DNA of 64,000 nt from Prostheceraeus crozeri (GCA_907163375.1 CAJQUW010008672.1:124001-188000); one strand, 5' to 3'. Positions 23,840-34,279 are shown, counted from the stretch's first letter. Notes: generated by a model from the sequence alone, not told the origin. Made by a program: numbers and translations.

Positions 23840-24019
23840 ATCTCTAGACCCAAACACGCTGACAAGGCAATTTATCTCTGTTGCAGCCCTGGACCATGAT
23901 GTCGATCAGTTTTACAAAAGAAACTTTTGCATACTTCGCGGGTCGCACATGACGGCGTTTTGAAAAGGAGGCAGAGGGTGTCACCAGAAGTTTCGCGGGC
24001 CGCAGGTTGCCGACCCCTG
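23840..24019. mobile_element. End of a hAT (Tip100/ZeBeD-like) element
   Basis: The stretch ends GCGGGCCGCAGGTTGCCGAC then CCCTG at 24019. Read inward on the minus strand this is CAGGGGTCGGCAACCTGCGG followed by CCCGCGAAAC, a widely recurring hAT terminal sequence. The other end and any transposase are missing. Confidence 0.6.
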
Positions 24020-25639
24020 TTCTAAGATAATCGGCTTCCAAATAGTCGCTAGCAAAAGATAAATTGCTTATCTGAAGTTAAATAGAATGGAAATTGAGTC
24101 ACGATCGCAGCACTACCGGGTTATCAATTCAGATCTATGAATTACACATTATTGATTCTAGCCTATAATAGATGATGAAGTAGTTAGCAGATGTATCCAA
24201 GCGAATATGCGTGCAATTTCTACGCCGATGTTTTTATTGCATAGAAGTAATAGGCTTTATTACTATCAATTTCTACGACAGCAGTTTGTCTTAGAGAACT
24301 TGGAATAACGTAAATACATGTCCGACATTACTTAAAAATTTAGAATTCGAAGTTAGAATTACTATTTATACTTAAAAGTTTAGCGATACTCGATAGTGAC
24401 CACTGAAAAGAGGATAATTTATAAATGTATGCTTTCCAAGTTTTCTTTAAAGCTTTTCAAGCTCATCTATATCATTCATGTCTAGTTTCACACAATCTGA
24501 CAAATCCAAGTGCAAAAATATTCGTCTCTGATGTGAAATGCAACAATAATGCGTAGTGATATTAGAAGCACGATTCTGAAGTTAGGATCAATGAACACAG
24601 CACTTGACAAGACTCAAATGATCACAAACATCTGAAATACAGTCCTAATAATAACTTTATCTGTTATTTGCGTTCATCCTATCCTTTGAATGAAAGGGCA
24701 TTAAGATTTGATTTCGTGAGGAATTTTTCATCAAATCCATGACACTGACCTGAATAATGAAGAAGAGCGTAGAGAATTTCAGGTGATTGTACACCTATTC
24801 ATGCTATCTGTCTATGTTTTCGAACTTTTTTGTAAATTTTTAAGCGAATCTGTCTTCCGTTATTAGGCTGTTTCAGTGGTAAATATTTGTTAAGTACGGC
24901 AGTTTGACTGACAAAATTAATTCTTCTTTTTTACTTGCTTCGTTATTGCTTGATGCTTCATTTTTATTCTCGTGTTAGCAATAATTGTATTGATTTTTGC
25001 TAGCGTAGCACGAAGAATGGAGTATTTAATTCGATGCATTTTATATCATGTAATTAATGATCTTAGTATATTATGATTCCTTAAAGTGCATAAAATATAA
25101 ACCATCTGTTCACTTCTTGCCTCATTATGTTCGACAATTCACAATGTATTAAAAATACATATTGTTAACGCGAACAGTCTATGGGTTGAAAATCTGATTA
25201 ACGATCATAAGAAGCTGCTATCGAATTACCTAAGTGAACCGAAAGCAAACTGTAAGGAGTACTATCGGGTTTCCTGTCCTTGATTAGATGTGGTTGATTA
25301 CTATAATCATTGAAAATCATTTGATGCTTTCACTAAGGAGATGTTAATCCATCGTCGTAAACCTGATTGGCAATGGATAAATGTTCGATGTCTCTTACGA
25401 TAGCTCTTTTTTTGTACTACATCCTCTTAACACACAAGGACTCAAACCCAGTGAATGTCCCCTCATTCTGTTTTCTCCTGCAACTCTGGCCATCGATGCA
25501 AGTTAGTCCATCAACAGCTTCTGTAATGGAGCTTGGAGCTCTTGCATAGAAGACCTCAAATTTTCGAATCATATTCCATATTGCACCAAGGAGTTTGACA
25601 AGTTGACATGGTTCTCGACGCTATCCTACCCTAGAAGTC
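24020..25639. other. Host intron, nothing recognised
   Basis: AT-rich; no coding similarity, RNA gene or repeat ends identified. Confidence 0.4.
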
Positions 25640-25879
25640 AGCGCTGTGGCCTTGTGGTAGAGTGTTCGCATTGCATCCGGGAGACCTTGGTTCAAACTTT
25701 GGCCGGGTCAAGCCTAAGGCTTTTAAAATAGGTACACTCTGCATTTTTGCTGAACACTCAGCACAAAAAGAATGAGAGTGGGATGAATAACAACTCGGCC
25801 ACATGGAAGAAAGGGTCCGTGCCTAATGTGCTTCCGAGTATGAACGAGGTTCATTTATTTATTTATTTATTTATTTAAC
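25640..25879 (+). mobile_element. tRNA-derived SINE, best-preserved copy
   Basis: Head GCGCTGTGGCCTTGTGGTAG with A-box, B-box TTGGTTCAAACTTTGG, then AAAATAGGTACACTCTGC, CAACTCGGCCACATGGAAG and GTGCTTCCGAGTATGAACG, ending in a (TTTA)n tail at about 25856-25879. The tail and full length make this the reference copy for the two minus-strand relatives at 12.2 and 18.9 kb. Confidence 0.85.
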
Positions 25880-26490
25880 TTTCGTGTCTAGACACCCTTT
25901 AGTTCTCCTGAAACCTCGTGCATCCTCACATTGAATTTAGTAATTTCTCTATGGAATTTGGTCTTCCTGTGTGGAACCCTTTCCGGTGCAAAGACATGCC
26001 CTTCTAGAGCGTGTGAAGAACCCGTAACATCAATGGAAAAACAAACTGACCTCCTGTCTTTACAGTGCCGCTGTCGCATTACGGACCTTTCAGAAGTTAA
26101 CGAAATTCTAAACAACCTTGCTTTTTGCTGATTTGATGTTTTCACTGCATTTGAAAACCTGTGGACACTTTTTCAAAATTCAAAAACAATCAGCAAACCT
26201 AACTGCAGACTCGACTTCTTATCCCAACGCATTAATGATGACCCAAAATGCCCTCCCAAATGAAAATTGTAGTCCCCCATTTGAAGTCCTTCAAGGATAA
26301 TCTGCGTACTTTGTATTGTGAGTGATTACATTAACTTTTTACTTTGCCTTGGTGACCCTTGCACTTCTTGATGTATGCTTGATGAATAAATAAACATTCA
26401 GATGTTGTTCTCTCGTGCTCTTGTTGTATCTAGTTGTGCACTCAACCATGTACTTTGTATCAATCGTTTGCGTAGAAGTGGCGTGTCAAA
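25880..26490. other. Host intron, nothing firmly recognised
   Basis: Contains several overlapping short open frames with no recognised domain. Confidence 0.4.
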
Positions 26491-27385
26491 GCTGGATTTA
26501 CAATGGTATGTGTTACACGATATAGGCCTACACTGTGCATATTTTACACTATTCAGAAACTGCTTCTTAGTATTACTTTCAGACGCGAGTAATACATGGG
26601 AATAAATTTACACATTGATCATTCATCCTGCCCTTTACATTTGCGTGTGTGATGGAGTCAAGAGAAAATGCCACTGAAAACCCGAGTCTACATTGTCTGA
26701 AGATCGCTGTTCAGTGTATTCAAAAAGCGAATGGACTACCAAAACGGCGACGACAGCGGTGTTTGGTGGGTCATGCCAGCATATGCGAAGGGCAAAAAAA
26801 ATCAGTGAATTCAGCACATTCGTTATCTTCATTTTTGTCCATGTTGCTGTCTTGCTTATGACTAAAATGAATGGGCTCAGCCAAGACATACTTCGCCAGA
26901 CTGAATTTTCATCTTCCAACTTTTTCTGGGCGGCTTGACCACTTCTTGTCGCGGCAGTTTTTCTAATTCGTACCAACCCTCTCCGCAGATATTCGAAACG
27001 ATGTTGGATGTTCTCCGCTGACCTCCCCAGTATCATTGCGATTGCTTTCCAAGCCTCCTTACGTTTCGTAGCATCTTTACAATGCTTGCAGGATGGGTTG
27101 TACAAATGGTCATGCGGTTGTGCCTCAGCAAGAAGTAGTTCGTCTTCTGCCAATTGTTTCAATCTCTTTTCATTCTTCATTTTTTGCCTTGAAAATTGTG
27201 TGCGTGTGTTCAGAGAAAGATAAACTAAATTTACCTCGCGTATATTGAGCAAATTTCAACACACGCGATGGAAAAGAGAGATGCATTTGACGTCAGTGTT
27301 TTTACCTTAACCTACCCGTGTAAGCACATGCAGGAGCGTGTAAAACACGCGAGGCAAATGTAACACACGCCACTGTAAATCCAGC
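26491..27385 (-). mobile_element. Harbinger-like element carrying a MADF gene
   Basis: Inverted ends GCTGGATTTACAATGGTATG (26491) and, reverse complemented, GCTGGATTTACAGTGGCGTG (from 27385) match over about 27 bp with three differences. They bracket 895 bp whose minus strand encodes a MADF/Myb-SANT-like protein. PIF/Harbinger transposons carry a transposase plus such a protein, so this looks like a deleted derivative that kept the second gene. A 3-bp TSD could not be confirmed, so the superfamily is inferred. Confidence 0.6.
26635..27180 (-). pseudogene. MADF/Myb-SANT-like DNA-binding protein
   Basis: From the ATG at 27180 the protein begins MKNEKRLKQLAEDELLLAEA and continues with HDHLYNPSCKHCKDATKRKEAWKAI-type text. 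LYNPSCKHCKD, KRKEAWKAIA and the following IQHRFEYLRRGLVRIRK correspond to the three-helix MADF fold that binds DNA. The domain is about 90 residues. Past LEDENSVWRSMSWLSPFI the sequence no longer resembles the family (usually a Lys-rich tail), suggesting a frame change. A longer upstream in-frame start exists but is less likely, given the usual family N-terminus. Confidence 0.6.
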
Positions 27386-27801
27386 TTTAGCATCTTTAAG
27401 ATACGTGTTTGGAGAAGAGGAACACTTTTGAGATCCGAGGGTACCCCATACGTGTGACTTGTCCAAACCAAACTTATGGCATCTCATCTGACCTTAACTG
27501 TGGATTTTAGTGTTTGATTCACAACAACGCATTTAAGTTTTATTCAATAGAGTCTTCACATCAAAATTCGCTATTTTTTTAGAGAACGTTTCGGATGTCG
27601 GACTCAGCGTGTGCGCCTTATGGTTCAGTTTTGTAGGAAACTTTTGGTGTCCTTCAAGGGTCGGTCCTATAGCCTTGCTTGTGTTGATATTCTATTCACA
27701 CTGAGAGCAGAATAAGACCAATTAATTAAGCCAATAATTCTAATTTTTATCCATTACTTGGTAGAGAGACGGATATAGTCAATATTGATGAATATAAGTT
27801 T
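27386..27801. other. Host intron up to the BEL insertion
   Basis: No feature recognised. The sequence abutting the BEL LTR is AATATAAGTT. Confidence 0.4.
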
Positions 27802-28177
27802 TGGATTCGAAAAAATAATCCAATTTGTCGTAACGCGGTAGCTACCTTACGTCCCGAAATGTACGAGCAAAAACAATACAATTCGAAGCTTGTACTACGA
27901 ATGGACTTCTTCTACAGGCAGACCTACCGGTCAACAAAATTGGTTGAGCATCACCAATATCGAATAACAGCAAATTCAAACTGCCACGTATCGACAACTA
28001 GCATTCATATAAATTACATCACAGATATCATCATACTAATGCAGTCATACAAGATATCCATTACTACAACAACATCGATTCTTATGTACATGTACATGCA
28101 ATCAACCATTCGCTCAGAAATCTGTGCTCCAACACTGCTAACTCACACATCGATATAAAAGTTCAACTCAATGTCCA
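27802..28177 (-). repeat. BEL 3' LTR
   Basis: 376 bp; in plus orientation it starts TGGATTCG and ends ATGTCCA, so on the element strand it begins TGGACAT and ends GAATCCA, with TG...CA ends inside a short inverted repeat. It differs from the other LTR (44973-45348) at about five sites. The following 107 bp (to 28284) are the last piece of the BEL interior. Confidence 0.95.
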
Positions 28178-28290
28178 ACAGCGCCCGCGATGAAGCCACT
28201 CTACAGCGAGACTTCATTGAAATATCACAAAGACATTGAGTTATCTTCAATTCGATCACGCAATAATGTTAATTAATTTATGAATATATA

Positions 28291-28770
28291 AGTAATGGGC
28301 AAAAGACCGTTCCAGGACACCATAAAATTCAAAAAAATGGTATCTTTAAAAACGACCTAAATTCATGAATTTAGACCCTTTTTCAGGTTTTTAAGACCTA
28401 AATACATGAATTTAGTCCATTCAAAAAGTACCATTTTTTCAAAAAATGGCATTTTTAAAAACGACATAAATTCAAGAATTTGAACCCTTTTTCAGGTTAT
28501 GAAGACCTAAATTCATAAATTTGGGCGTTTTTAAAAATACCCAATTTTCAAATTTTTCAAAATCTCAAATTTGAGAATTACAATTTTCACCCTTAAAATC
28601 ATGACCGTTCCAGGACACCGAAAAAATCATAAAAGTTAAGAATCTCAAATTTGTGAATTACAATTTTTACCTTGAAAATCATGACCGTTCCAGGACACCG
28701 AAAATCATAAAAGTTGAGATTTTCAAATTCATGAATTTTATCCATCTTTCAGGTTTTTAAAATATATCAT
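28291..28770. repeat. Repeat-rich TIR end (palindromes and a 16-bp motif)
   Basis: Non-coding end of the element. ACCGTTCCAGGACACC occurs three times (about 28307, 28606 and 28684). Variants of the palindrome TAAATTCATGAATTTA recur about every 50 bp (near 28360, 28400, 28465, 28508 and 28722). CTTTTTCAGGTT-type segments repeat between them. The mirror image is at 39080-39559. These could be binding sites for the terminal protein or polymerase, or for a transcription start; that is inference. Confidence 0.8.
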
Positions 28771-29499
28771 GTGACTAAAAATATTTCTTTAAAAATGGAA
28801 GAAACAAAAATGGAAGAAACCGCAAGAATATATCCTTCGTTATCATATGAACGTAGTTCTACTTTAATGGACATTGAAAAAATGAATAAAGAAAAACACA
28901 AAGATAGAGTACGTTATATGAAAGATAAGGAATCTCAATTATTATTAAGATTAGAGCATTATAAAAAATTAAGAAAGAGATGGTACATCAGTAAAGTTAA
29001 GAATGTAACACAAGGAATTGGCATATTCTTAACAATAAGTTTAGGCGCTCTCACTATTGTTATATCTTCAGGTGTTTTAGTAATTCCAGTAGTTGCTACA
29101 GCTTTAACAGGTACGGGTGTTTTTGCAACTTCACTTGTTACAATGTTAGATAAATCTTTAATAACTAAGAAACGAAAATCATTAAAAACTAAGCATTTAC
29201 ATATTAAAGAAGTCTATGACAAATTGCATTACTACTTTCAAAGAGTATGTGATGATAATGTTATTACGTTAGATGAGATTGAAAAATTTGATCAAATAGC
29301 TAATGAAGTAAATCAAATATCATTTCAATTACAGTCAGAAAAAGTTGATGAGAAGAATAAACAGGGTAGCAAAATTTCGAGTGATGGCAAGATTTCTAGT
29401 GATGGTAAAATTTCTAATGAAGAAAATGACAAAATTTTTTTAGAAGAGCTAAAAACTTTAAGCGAAAATTTAAGCAAAACTTTATTAAACAAAACTTAA
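28771..29499 (+). CDS. TIR gene 1: two-pass membrane protein
   Basis: About 242 residues (fewer if the later ATG at 28795 or 28810 is used; the latter two have A at -3). The basic, helical N-terminal third (KEKHKDRVRYMKDKESQLLL) precedes two adjacent hydrophobic segments (GIGIFLTISLGALTIVISSG, then VLVIPVVATALTG), a basic stretch (KSLITKKRKSLKTKH) and an acidic helical tail with EF-hand-like text DDNVITLDEIEKF. Proteins with this order, a helix, hydrophobic hairpin and VITLDE-type segment, occur beside protein-primed polymerases in invertebrate genomes (from memory). A role in membrane interaction is plausible but unproven. The counterpart in the right TIR is broken. Confidence 0.65.
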   Translation: MTKNISLKMEETKMEETARIYPSLSYERSSTLMDIEKMNKEKHKDRVRYMKDKESQLLLRLEHYKKLRKRWYISKVKNVTQGIGIFLTISLGALTIVISSGVLVIPVVATALTGTGVFATSLVTMLDKSLITKKRKSLKTKHLHIKEVYDKLHYYFQRVCDDNVITLDEIEKFDQIANEVNQISFQLQSEKVDEKNKQGSKISSDGKISSDGKISNEENDKIFLEELKTLSENLSKTLLNKT

Positions 29500-29620
29500 A
29501 ACGAGAAAACTTTAAACGAAAAGATGTCAGACAACAAAGCAATAAAAAAATAATTTGTTCAGTAAAATGTTTTTGTTGTATTCCAATGTTACCACAAAAT
29601 TCAAATATCATATTTTAAAA

Positions 29621-30442
29621 ATGGATAAAATTAAAGCTGATAATTTTAAAAGAATAAAACAATTAGAAGAGTTAATAAAACAAAGAAATATTATGAAAGA
29701 AAATCATCTTCAACATAGAATGATAAAAGCTGGTATTCAATCTGATATGTTTGAAAAAATGCAGCAAACCGAGCAAGTAAAAACTGATTTTGAAAAAACT
29801 ATGAAACCATTTAAAACTCTTGAAAAAGAAAGTACAAATAATGATAAACAAATTGATATAACAGATCCAGAGCACAAAACTATATTAGATGACTATGGAT
29901 TACTAGAATCAAACATTAATAAGAAATTACCAAAATCTATGCAATTTGAACATTCTATCTCATTTATAGATGGAAAAACAATACCTAGATTTTATCTCGG
30001 ACAAAAAGAAATATTTCCACAACCTTTTCGAGGTTTAATTTTTTCACCAGATAAATCTCCTTTTAATTTAGATAGAAATTTTGTTAATCTTTTAAGAGGA
30101 GCAGATTTAAATAATTATGCTGTAGAAGATCTCATAAAATATAAAGCTATGTTAGATAGAGTTGGTGCAGTAAAATCTCTTAGACGTTATAAACAATTAG
30201 AAAATTTATTATCAACGGGAGTTAAAGTAGGAAAAGGTTTATCTGAAAAACAGAAAACTGAAACAACTGTATTCTTACCAGATGATCCACAAGAATTACT
30301 AAATAGATTAAATATTTTAATATCGGCAATAAAAGAAGGACACAATTCTAGTTTCAATGAAGTTCATGCTATATTGAAAAGACTGTTAGAAAAGAAGATT
30401 CTAAATGAAGAGGATTATAAAAGTATAACCGGACATCTCTGA
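29621..30442 (+). CDS. TIR gene 2: coiled-coil protein of unknown role
   Basis: 273 residues from the ATG at 29621 (AAAATGG context; an upstream in-frame ATG at 29555 would add 22 residues of unlikely sequence). Residues 1-75 are charged and helical (KRIKQLEELIKQRN), likely coiled coil. The middle holds RFYLGQKEIFPQPFRG and an NFVNLLRGADLNNYAVEDL block, resembling the layout (FYLG.K..., ...LWELL..., YT.EDL..Y) of a protein often seen next to pPolB genes in invertebrate virus-like elements (from memory). The C-terminus is helical and the stop lies inside a double-hairpin sequence. Both TIR copies are open and differ by one residue. Confidence 0.65.
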   Translation: MDKIKADNFKRIKQLEELIKQRNIMKENHLQHRMIKAGIQSDMFEKMQQTEQVKTDFEKTMKPFKTLEKESTNNDKQIDITDPEHKTILDDYGLLESNINKKLPKSMQFEHSISFIDGKTIPRFYLGQKEIFPQPFRGLIFSPDKSPFNLDRNFVNLLRGADLNNYAVEDLIKYKAMLDRVGAVKSLRRYKQLENLLSTGVKVGKGLSEKQKTETTVFLPDDPQELLNRLNILISAIKEGHNSSFNEVHAILKRLLEKKILNEEDYKSITGHL

Positions 30443-30462
30443 TGTCTTTAAGGGCTTCGCCC
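30432..30462. repeat. Double-hairpin copy A (left TIR)
   Basis: GACATC-TCT-GATGTC, spacer TTTAA, then GGGC-TTC-GCCC. Hairpin 1 contains the stop codon of TIR gene 2. GC-rich against a very AT-rich background. Confidence 0.9.
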
Positions 30463-30842
30463 GTAGCTGAAATATGTTGTTTCTAATTTTTATCTATGAT
30501 TTTTATCTATGATTTTTATTTATGATTTTTATCTATGATTTTTTTAAAAAAAATATTTCATAATTTTTTTTCATAATTTTTTCATAATTTTTTGATGATG
30601 AAGGATCAATAGTTAGTGAAAATAAGTTTAAATTATCTTTTGATAAAACGTTATATGATAAAACTTAATATGATAAAACTTAATATTATAGAACATTATA
30701 TGCTAAAACTTAATATGATAAAGAAAATAAAATAACTAAGAACGTGAAATATATAATAATATAAAATAACTCTCAAGACCTTGATATTAGAATGTTTATA
30801 TCTAAAATTAAAACACAATTTTTTTCTTTAAAAAACAAAAAA

Positions 30843-31475
30843 ATGGAAAATACCAAGTTTTATTGTGTCTTATGTAAAAAAAAGTTGCAAACAAAAAGAA
30901 GTTATCAATCTCATTTAAATAGTAAATTGCATTTACAAAATGTAGAAGGAGTTGATGAAGGAAATATATTAAAATTAAATATTTATAAAAACTATCTAGA
31001 AACATTGCCTACTGATATAAAAGTTAAAAAAATGTTTGATGATTATTCACATTCGGAATATAAAAAAGTTTTTAATAGTGAAGATGAGACCATGCAAACC
31101 GAAGGTTCTAGGGCTTGGCCCGTACCAGATGGAAGATATTTATTTAGCGATACTGATGAATTTGATGAAGCTGAACGAACCGATGAAGCGGTAACAGATA
31201 TGAAATATTTATTTAATGAATCTGTACGAACCGAAGGTTCTAGGGCTTCGCCCGTTGAACATAATGAAACCGATGAAACTTTTTATAATGTATTAAAAAA
31301 CTTTTTCAAAATATTTAAGAAATCTTTCATATGTTATATGAATGTAGAAGTACTTTATACAAAAACTGGACCTGATGGAATTCCTGAAGAAATAATACAA
31401 GGACATTTTACAAATTCACAAGAAATTCATAATGTAAATGATATACAACCCATATTTGAACAAATGATACTTTAA
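30843..31475 (+). CDS. C2H2 zinc-finger protein with two double-hairpin inserts
   Basis: About 210 residues from the ATG at 30843. Near the N-terminus FYCVLCKKKLQTKRSYQSH followed by LNSKLH gives a single U1-like C2H2 finger, a nucleic-acid or protein contact module. The rest is acidic and not recognised. Two inserts reading TEGSRAWPV and TEGSRASPV correspond to double-hairpin copies B and C, with flanking segments that also resemble each other (RYLFSDTDEFDEA and KYLFNESV), so an internal duplication is possible. It lies just upstream of the polymerase region on the same strand. Confidence 0.6.
   Translation: MENTKFYCVLCKKKLQTKRSYQSHLNSKLHLQNVEGVDEGNILKLNIYKNYLETLPTDIKVKKMFDDYSHSEYKKVFNSEDETMQTEGSRAWPVPDGRYLFSDTDEFDEAERTDEAVTDMKYLFNESVRTEGSRASPVEHNETDETFYNVLKNFFKIFKKSFICYMNVEVLYTKTGPDGIPEEIIQGHFTNSQEIHNVNDIQPIFEQMIL
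31097..31121. repeat. Double-hairpin copy B
   Basis: AACC-GAA-GGTT, spacer CTA, GGGC-TTG-GCCC. Reads as EGSRAWPV in the zinc-finger gene. Confidence 0.85.
31228..31253. repeat. Double-hairpin copy C
   Basis: GAACC-GAA-GGTTC, spacer TA, GGGC-TTC-GCCC. Reads as TEGSRASPV in the zinc-finger gene. Confidence 0.9.
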
Positions 31476-32787
31476 TTAGAAAATTGTATAATTGAAGCCT
31501 AGTTACGTGAATCTGGTTGGAGATTTGTTAAAATACTATCTAAGAAAATAGTAATTGATAAATATAAAAATAATACTGGTGGTAGTTATGTTCCTTTACC
31601 TTTCAGTTCACCACAAATAATCAACATAAAAAATGAAGATGATTATTGTTTTCTGTGGAGTATTATAGCACATTTACATCCGATAGAATATCATAAAGAA
31701 AGACTAAGTCATTATAATAAAGAAGAATACATAAATGAATTTGATCTTTCTGATGGCTTACATGAATTTCCATATGATTATAATAGGTTAATAAAGTTTC
31801 ATAAAAAGAATAAAAATTTAAGAGAAGTAAATGTTTTTGAATTAAATGTGAACTATGTTTCTATTGGTAAAATTACTCCACTTTACTCAGCTTCAAAAAA
31901 AATTTATTTGAATAATAAAAATTTATGTCAATCAGAAATAGTATATAATGATAGGGGAAATTACATGCATCATAATATTTTTTACCAAGGAAATATAATA
32001 TGTACTGAAAAATTTCAAATTGTTAAAACACTATCACCAATAATGATTAATCATAATAATTATAAAGGACGTAATTATAATTATGATTATGATACCGATT
32101 ATTTATCTTTATCTTTAGAATATCAACAAAAATTACAAAATTTAAATGAAAGTTTACAAAAATGTAAAACAGATTATCAACAACAAACAAAAATATTAGT
32201 ACAAGAATATGGCCATAAATATCAAAATAAGATAGAAACGATTCAAAAATTAAATGAAGAAAATAATGAAGACAATAAAGAATTAAATAATGAAGAAAAT
32301 AAAGAATTAAATGAATGTTTAAAAAAATGTCAACAACAATATAAAGAACAATATAATAATGAATATGAACAACAGCTGAAAATATTCAATCAAAATTATC
32401 AACAGTCTGAAAAAGATTTACAAAGACAAATTGATGAAACACATGAAATATATAAAGATAAATTTGAAAAATTAAAACAAACAAAGCAACCAGCACAAGC
32501 GAATATATTATATTATCAGGGTCATTTTATATTGTGTAAAGATGTTTCTATATTTACAAAAACTTCAGATAATGCTAATTTTCCTTGTCTTCAATGTATG
32601 ACGAGCTTTAGAACTAAAGAAGAAATGAATAGACATTTGGAGAATTGTCAACAAAACGAAGCAGTTGAAAATACTTTTCCTAAAGATGATTATTTAGAAT
32701 ACAATAAATGGTATTTCAAAATAAAGTACCCTTTACTATTTATTGTGATTTTGAAGCATATAATGTTAATATTACACAAAATCACGG

Positions 32788-32818
32788 GACATCGGAGATG
32801 TCTTCCAGGGCTTCACCC
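32788..32818. repeat. Double-hairpin copy D
   Basis: GACATC-GGA-GATGTC, spacer TTCCA, GGGC-TTC-ACCC. Lies between the exonuclease I block and the zinc module of pPolB; the peptide is SEMSSRASP. Confidence 0.85.
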
Positions 32819-33163
32819 GATTCTGAAAATGATAATTCTGAAAAAAGTGCAGCTGAACAAAGTAAAGAAAAATATTTATTTGAACAAAAACCATTATGTT
32901 GGGGAATGTACATTCATTCAAATTATCCTGAATTATTTAAATCAGAATATTATCAATACTATGGTGAAGATAGTTCAGAAATGTTTACAAAGAAAGTAGA
33001 AGAATTACAAAATTATTTTTCACAATTGCTTGAAACAAATATACCAATGATTCCATTAACGGATGAAGAAAAAATTAATTTTTGTTAATGAAACAAATTG
33101 CTATTACTGTGGAAAAGAATTTACAAAAAATTATAAAAATGGCAAAGGTAGATATCTTGACAA

Positions 33164-33185
33164 GCGAAGCGACGGCTCTGCCGTC
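33164..33185. repeat. Double-hairpin copy E (reverse orientation, short)
   Basis: GC-GAA-GC followed directly by GACGGC-TCT-GCCGTC. On the opposite strand the order is the same as in other copies (strong 6-bp hairpin first, then a TTC-loop hairpin, here only 2 bp). It lengthens the loop between CGKEF and DHDHLNG, giving SDGSAV. Confidence 0.6.
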
Positions 33186-33910
33186 AAAGTAAAAGATCAT
33201 GATCATCTAAATGGATTATATAGAGGTGCAGCACATAATTCTTGTAATCTTAATGCTAATAAATTTAAATATAACTTTGTTCCTCTATATTTCTATAATG
33301 GTTCTAAATATGATTTCCATCTAGTAATGAAAGATTTATTTTCATCTGAAAAATTACAACAACAACAAATAAATGTACTATGTAAAACAGAAGAAGAATA
33401 TTTTTCAATGCAATTAGGTTGTATTAGAATTTTAGATGCATTTAGATTTTTTACTCCTTATTCATTAGATGTTATGGGAAAAACTTTGAAATCTGAACAA
33501 TGTAAAATATTAAATAAATATAATTAAAAACCTTTAAAAGGAATATTTCCGTATGAATATATAACTGGAGATAAAACCTGTGGTTCACAGTCGAAGACTG
33601 ATTTTAATACTGTGAATAAAATTATGGAAGAAAAACAACTTCCTCCAATAAATAAATTTACATCAACATTAAAACAATCACAATTATCTGAAGAAGACTA
33701 TGCAGAAGCTGAAAAAAATTGGAGAGAGTTAAATTGTAGAACAATGTATGATTATACAATGAAATATCTTCAGATAGATGTATTAATACTAGCTGATCTT
33801 TTCGAAAACTTTCGTGATATGTGTTTAGAATATTACGGAATAGATCCATGTTATTGTTATTCTACACCAGGTTTAACATGGTTAGCAGGATTAAAACATA
33901 CTGGTGTTCA

Positions 33911-33935
33911 AGCCGATGGCTCTAGGACAAAGTCC
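33911..33935. repeat. Double-hairpin copy F
   Basis: AGCC-GAT-GGCT, spacer CTA, GGAC-AAA-GTCC. Both stems differ in sequence from copies B and C yet stay paired. Peptide ADGSRTKSV, in pPolB after the GLTWLAGLKHTGV block. Confidence 0.8.
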
Positions 33936-34279
33936 GTTAAACTTAAACATTATAAAGAAAATACATATGATAAATTATTATTTTTTGAATCTGGAATTAG
34001 AGGTGGTGTTTCATCAGTTTTAGGTAATAGATATGTTAAATGTTATAATAAGAAAGTAAATCCACAAGAATATGGAATAATGAAACCTTTATCTCCAGAA
34101 GAAAAAGAAAAAATATTAGAAATTTTTCGAACGAAACGAGAAGGAGTAGAACGTGAAAATGCAATTGATGAATTCATGAGAGAAAACTATTTGTTATATT
34201 ATGATTTTAATAGCTTAAATTCTTCTTGCATGATACAAGAATTACCAACAGGTGAGATGGAATGGTGTAATATTCGTAC

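Larger units (their letters stand above)
28291..30563 (+). repeat. Left terminal inverted repeat, about 2.27 kb
   Basis: Reverse-complementary to 37319-39559. It contains about 480 bp of repeat-rich non-coding end, a membrane-protein gene, a coiled-coil-type gene and a double-hairpin sequence. Identity is lost after the AAATATTTCATAA block. The two copies differ by a handful of substitutions, mostly in the outer 250 bp, and by copy number of two short internal repeats (an SSDGKI-coding unit and a TTTTTATCTATGA unit). Confidence 0.9.

Noticed and set aside
29672-29875. Phe/Ile/Leu-rich antisense frames in the TIRs (also at 29414, 37995 and 38259)
   Set aside because: They mirror Lys/Glu-rich coding sequence on the other strand and are composition shadows.
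30470-30600. CRISPR-like short repeats (TTTTTATCTATGA units)
   Set aside because: Units are directly adjacent with no unique spacers, in a eukaryotic element; simple tandem repeat.
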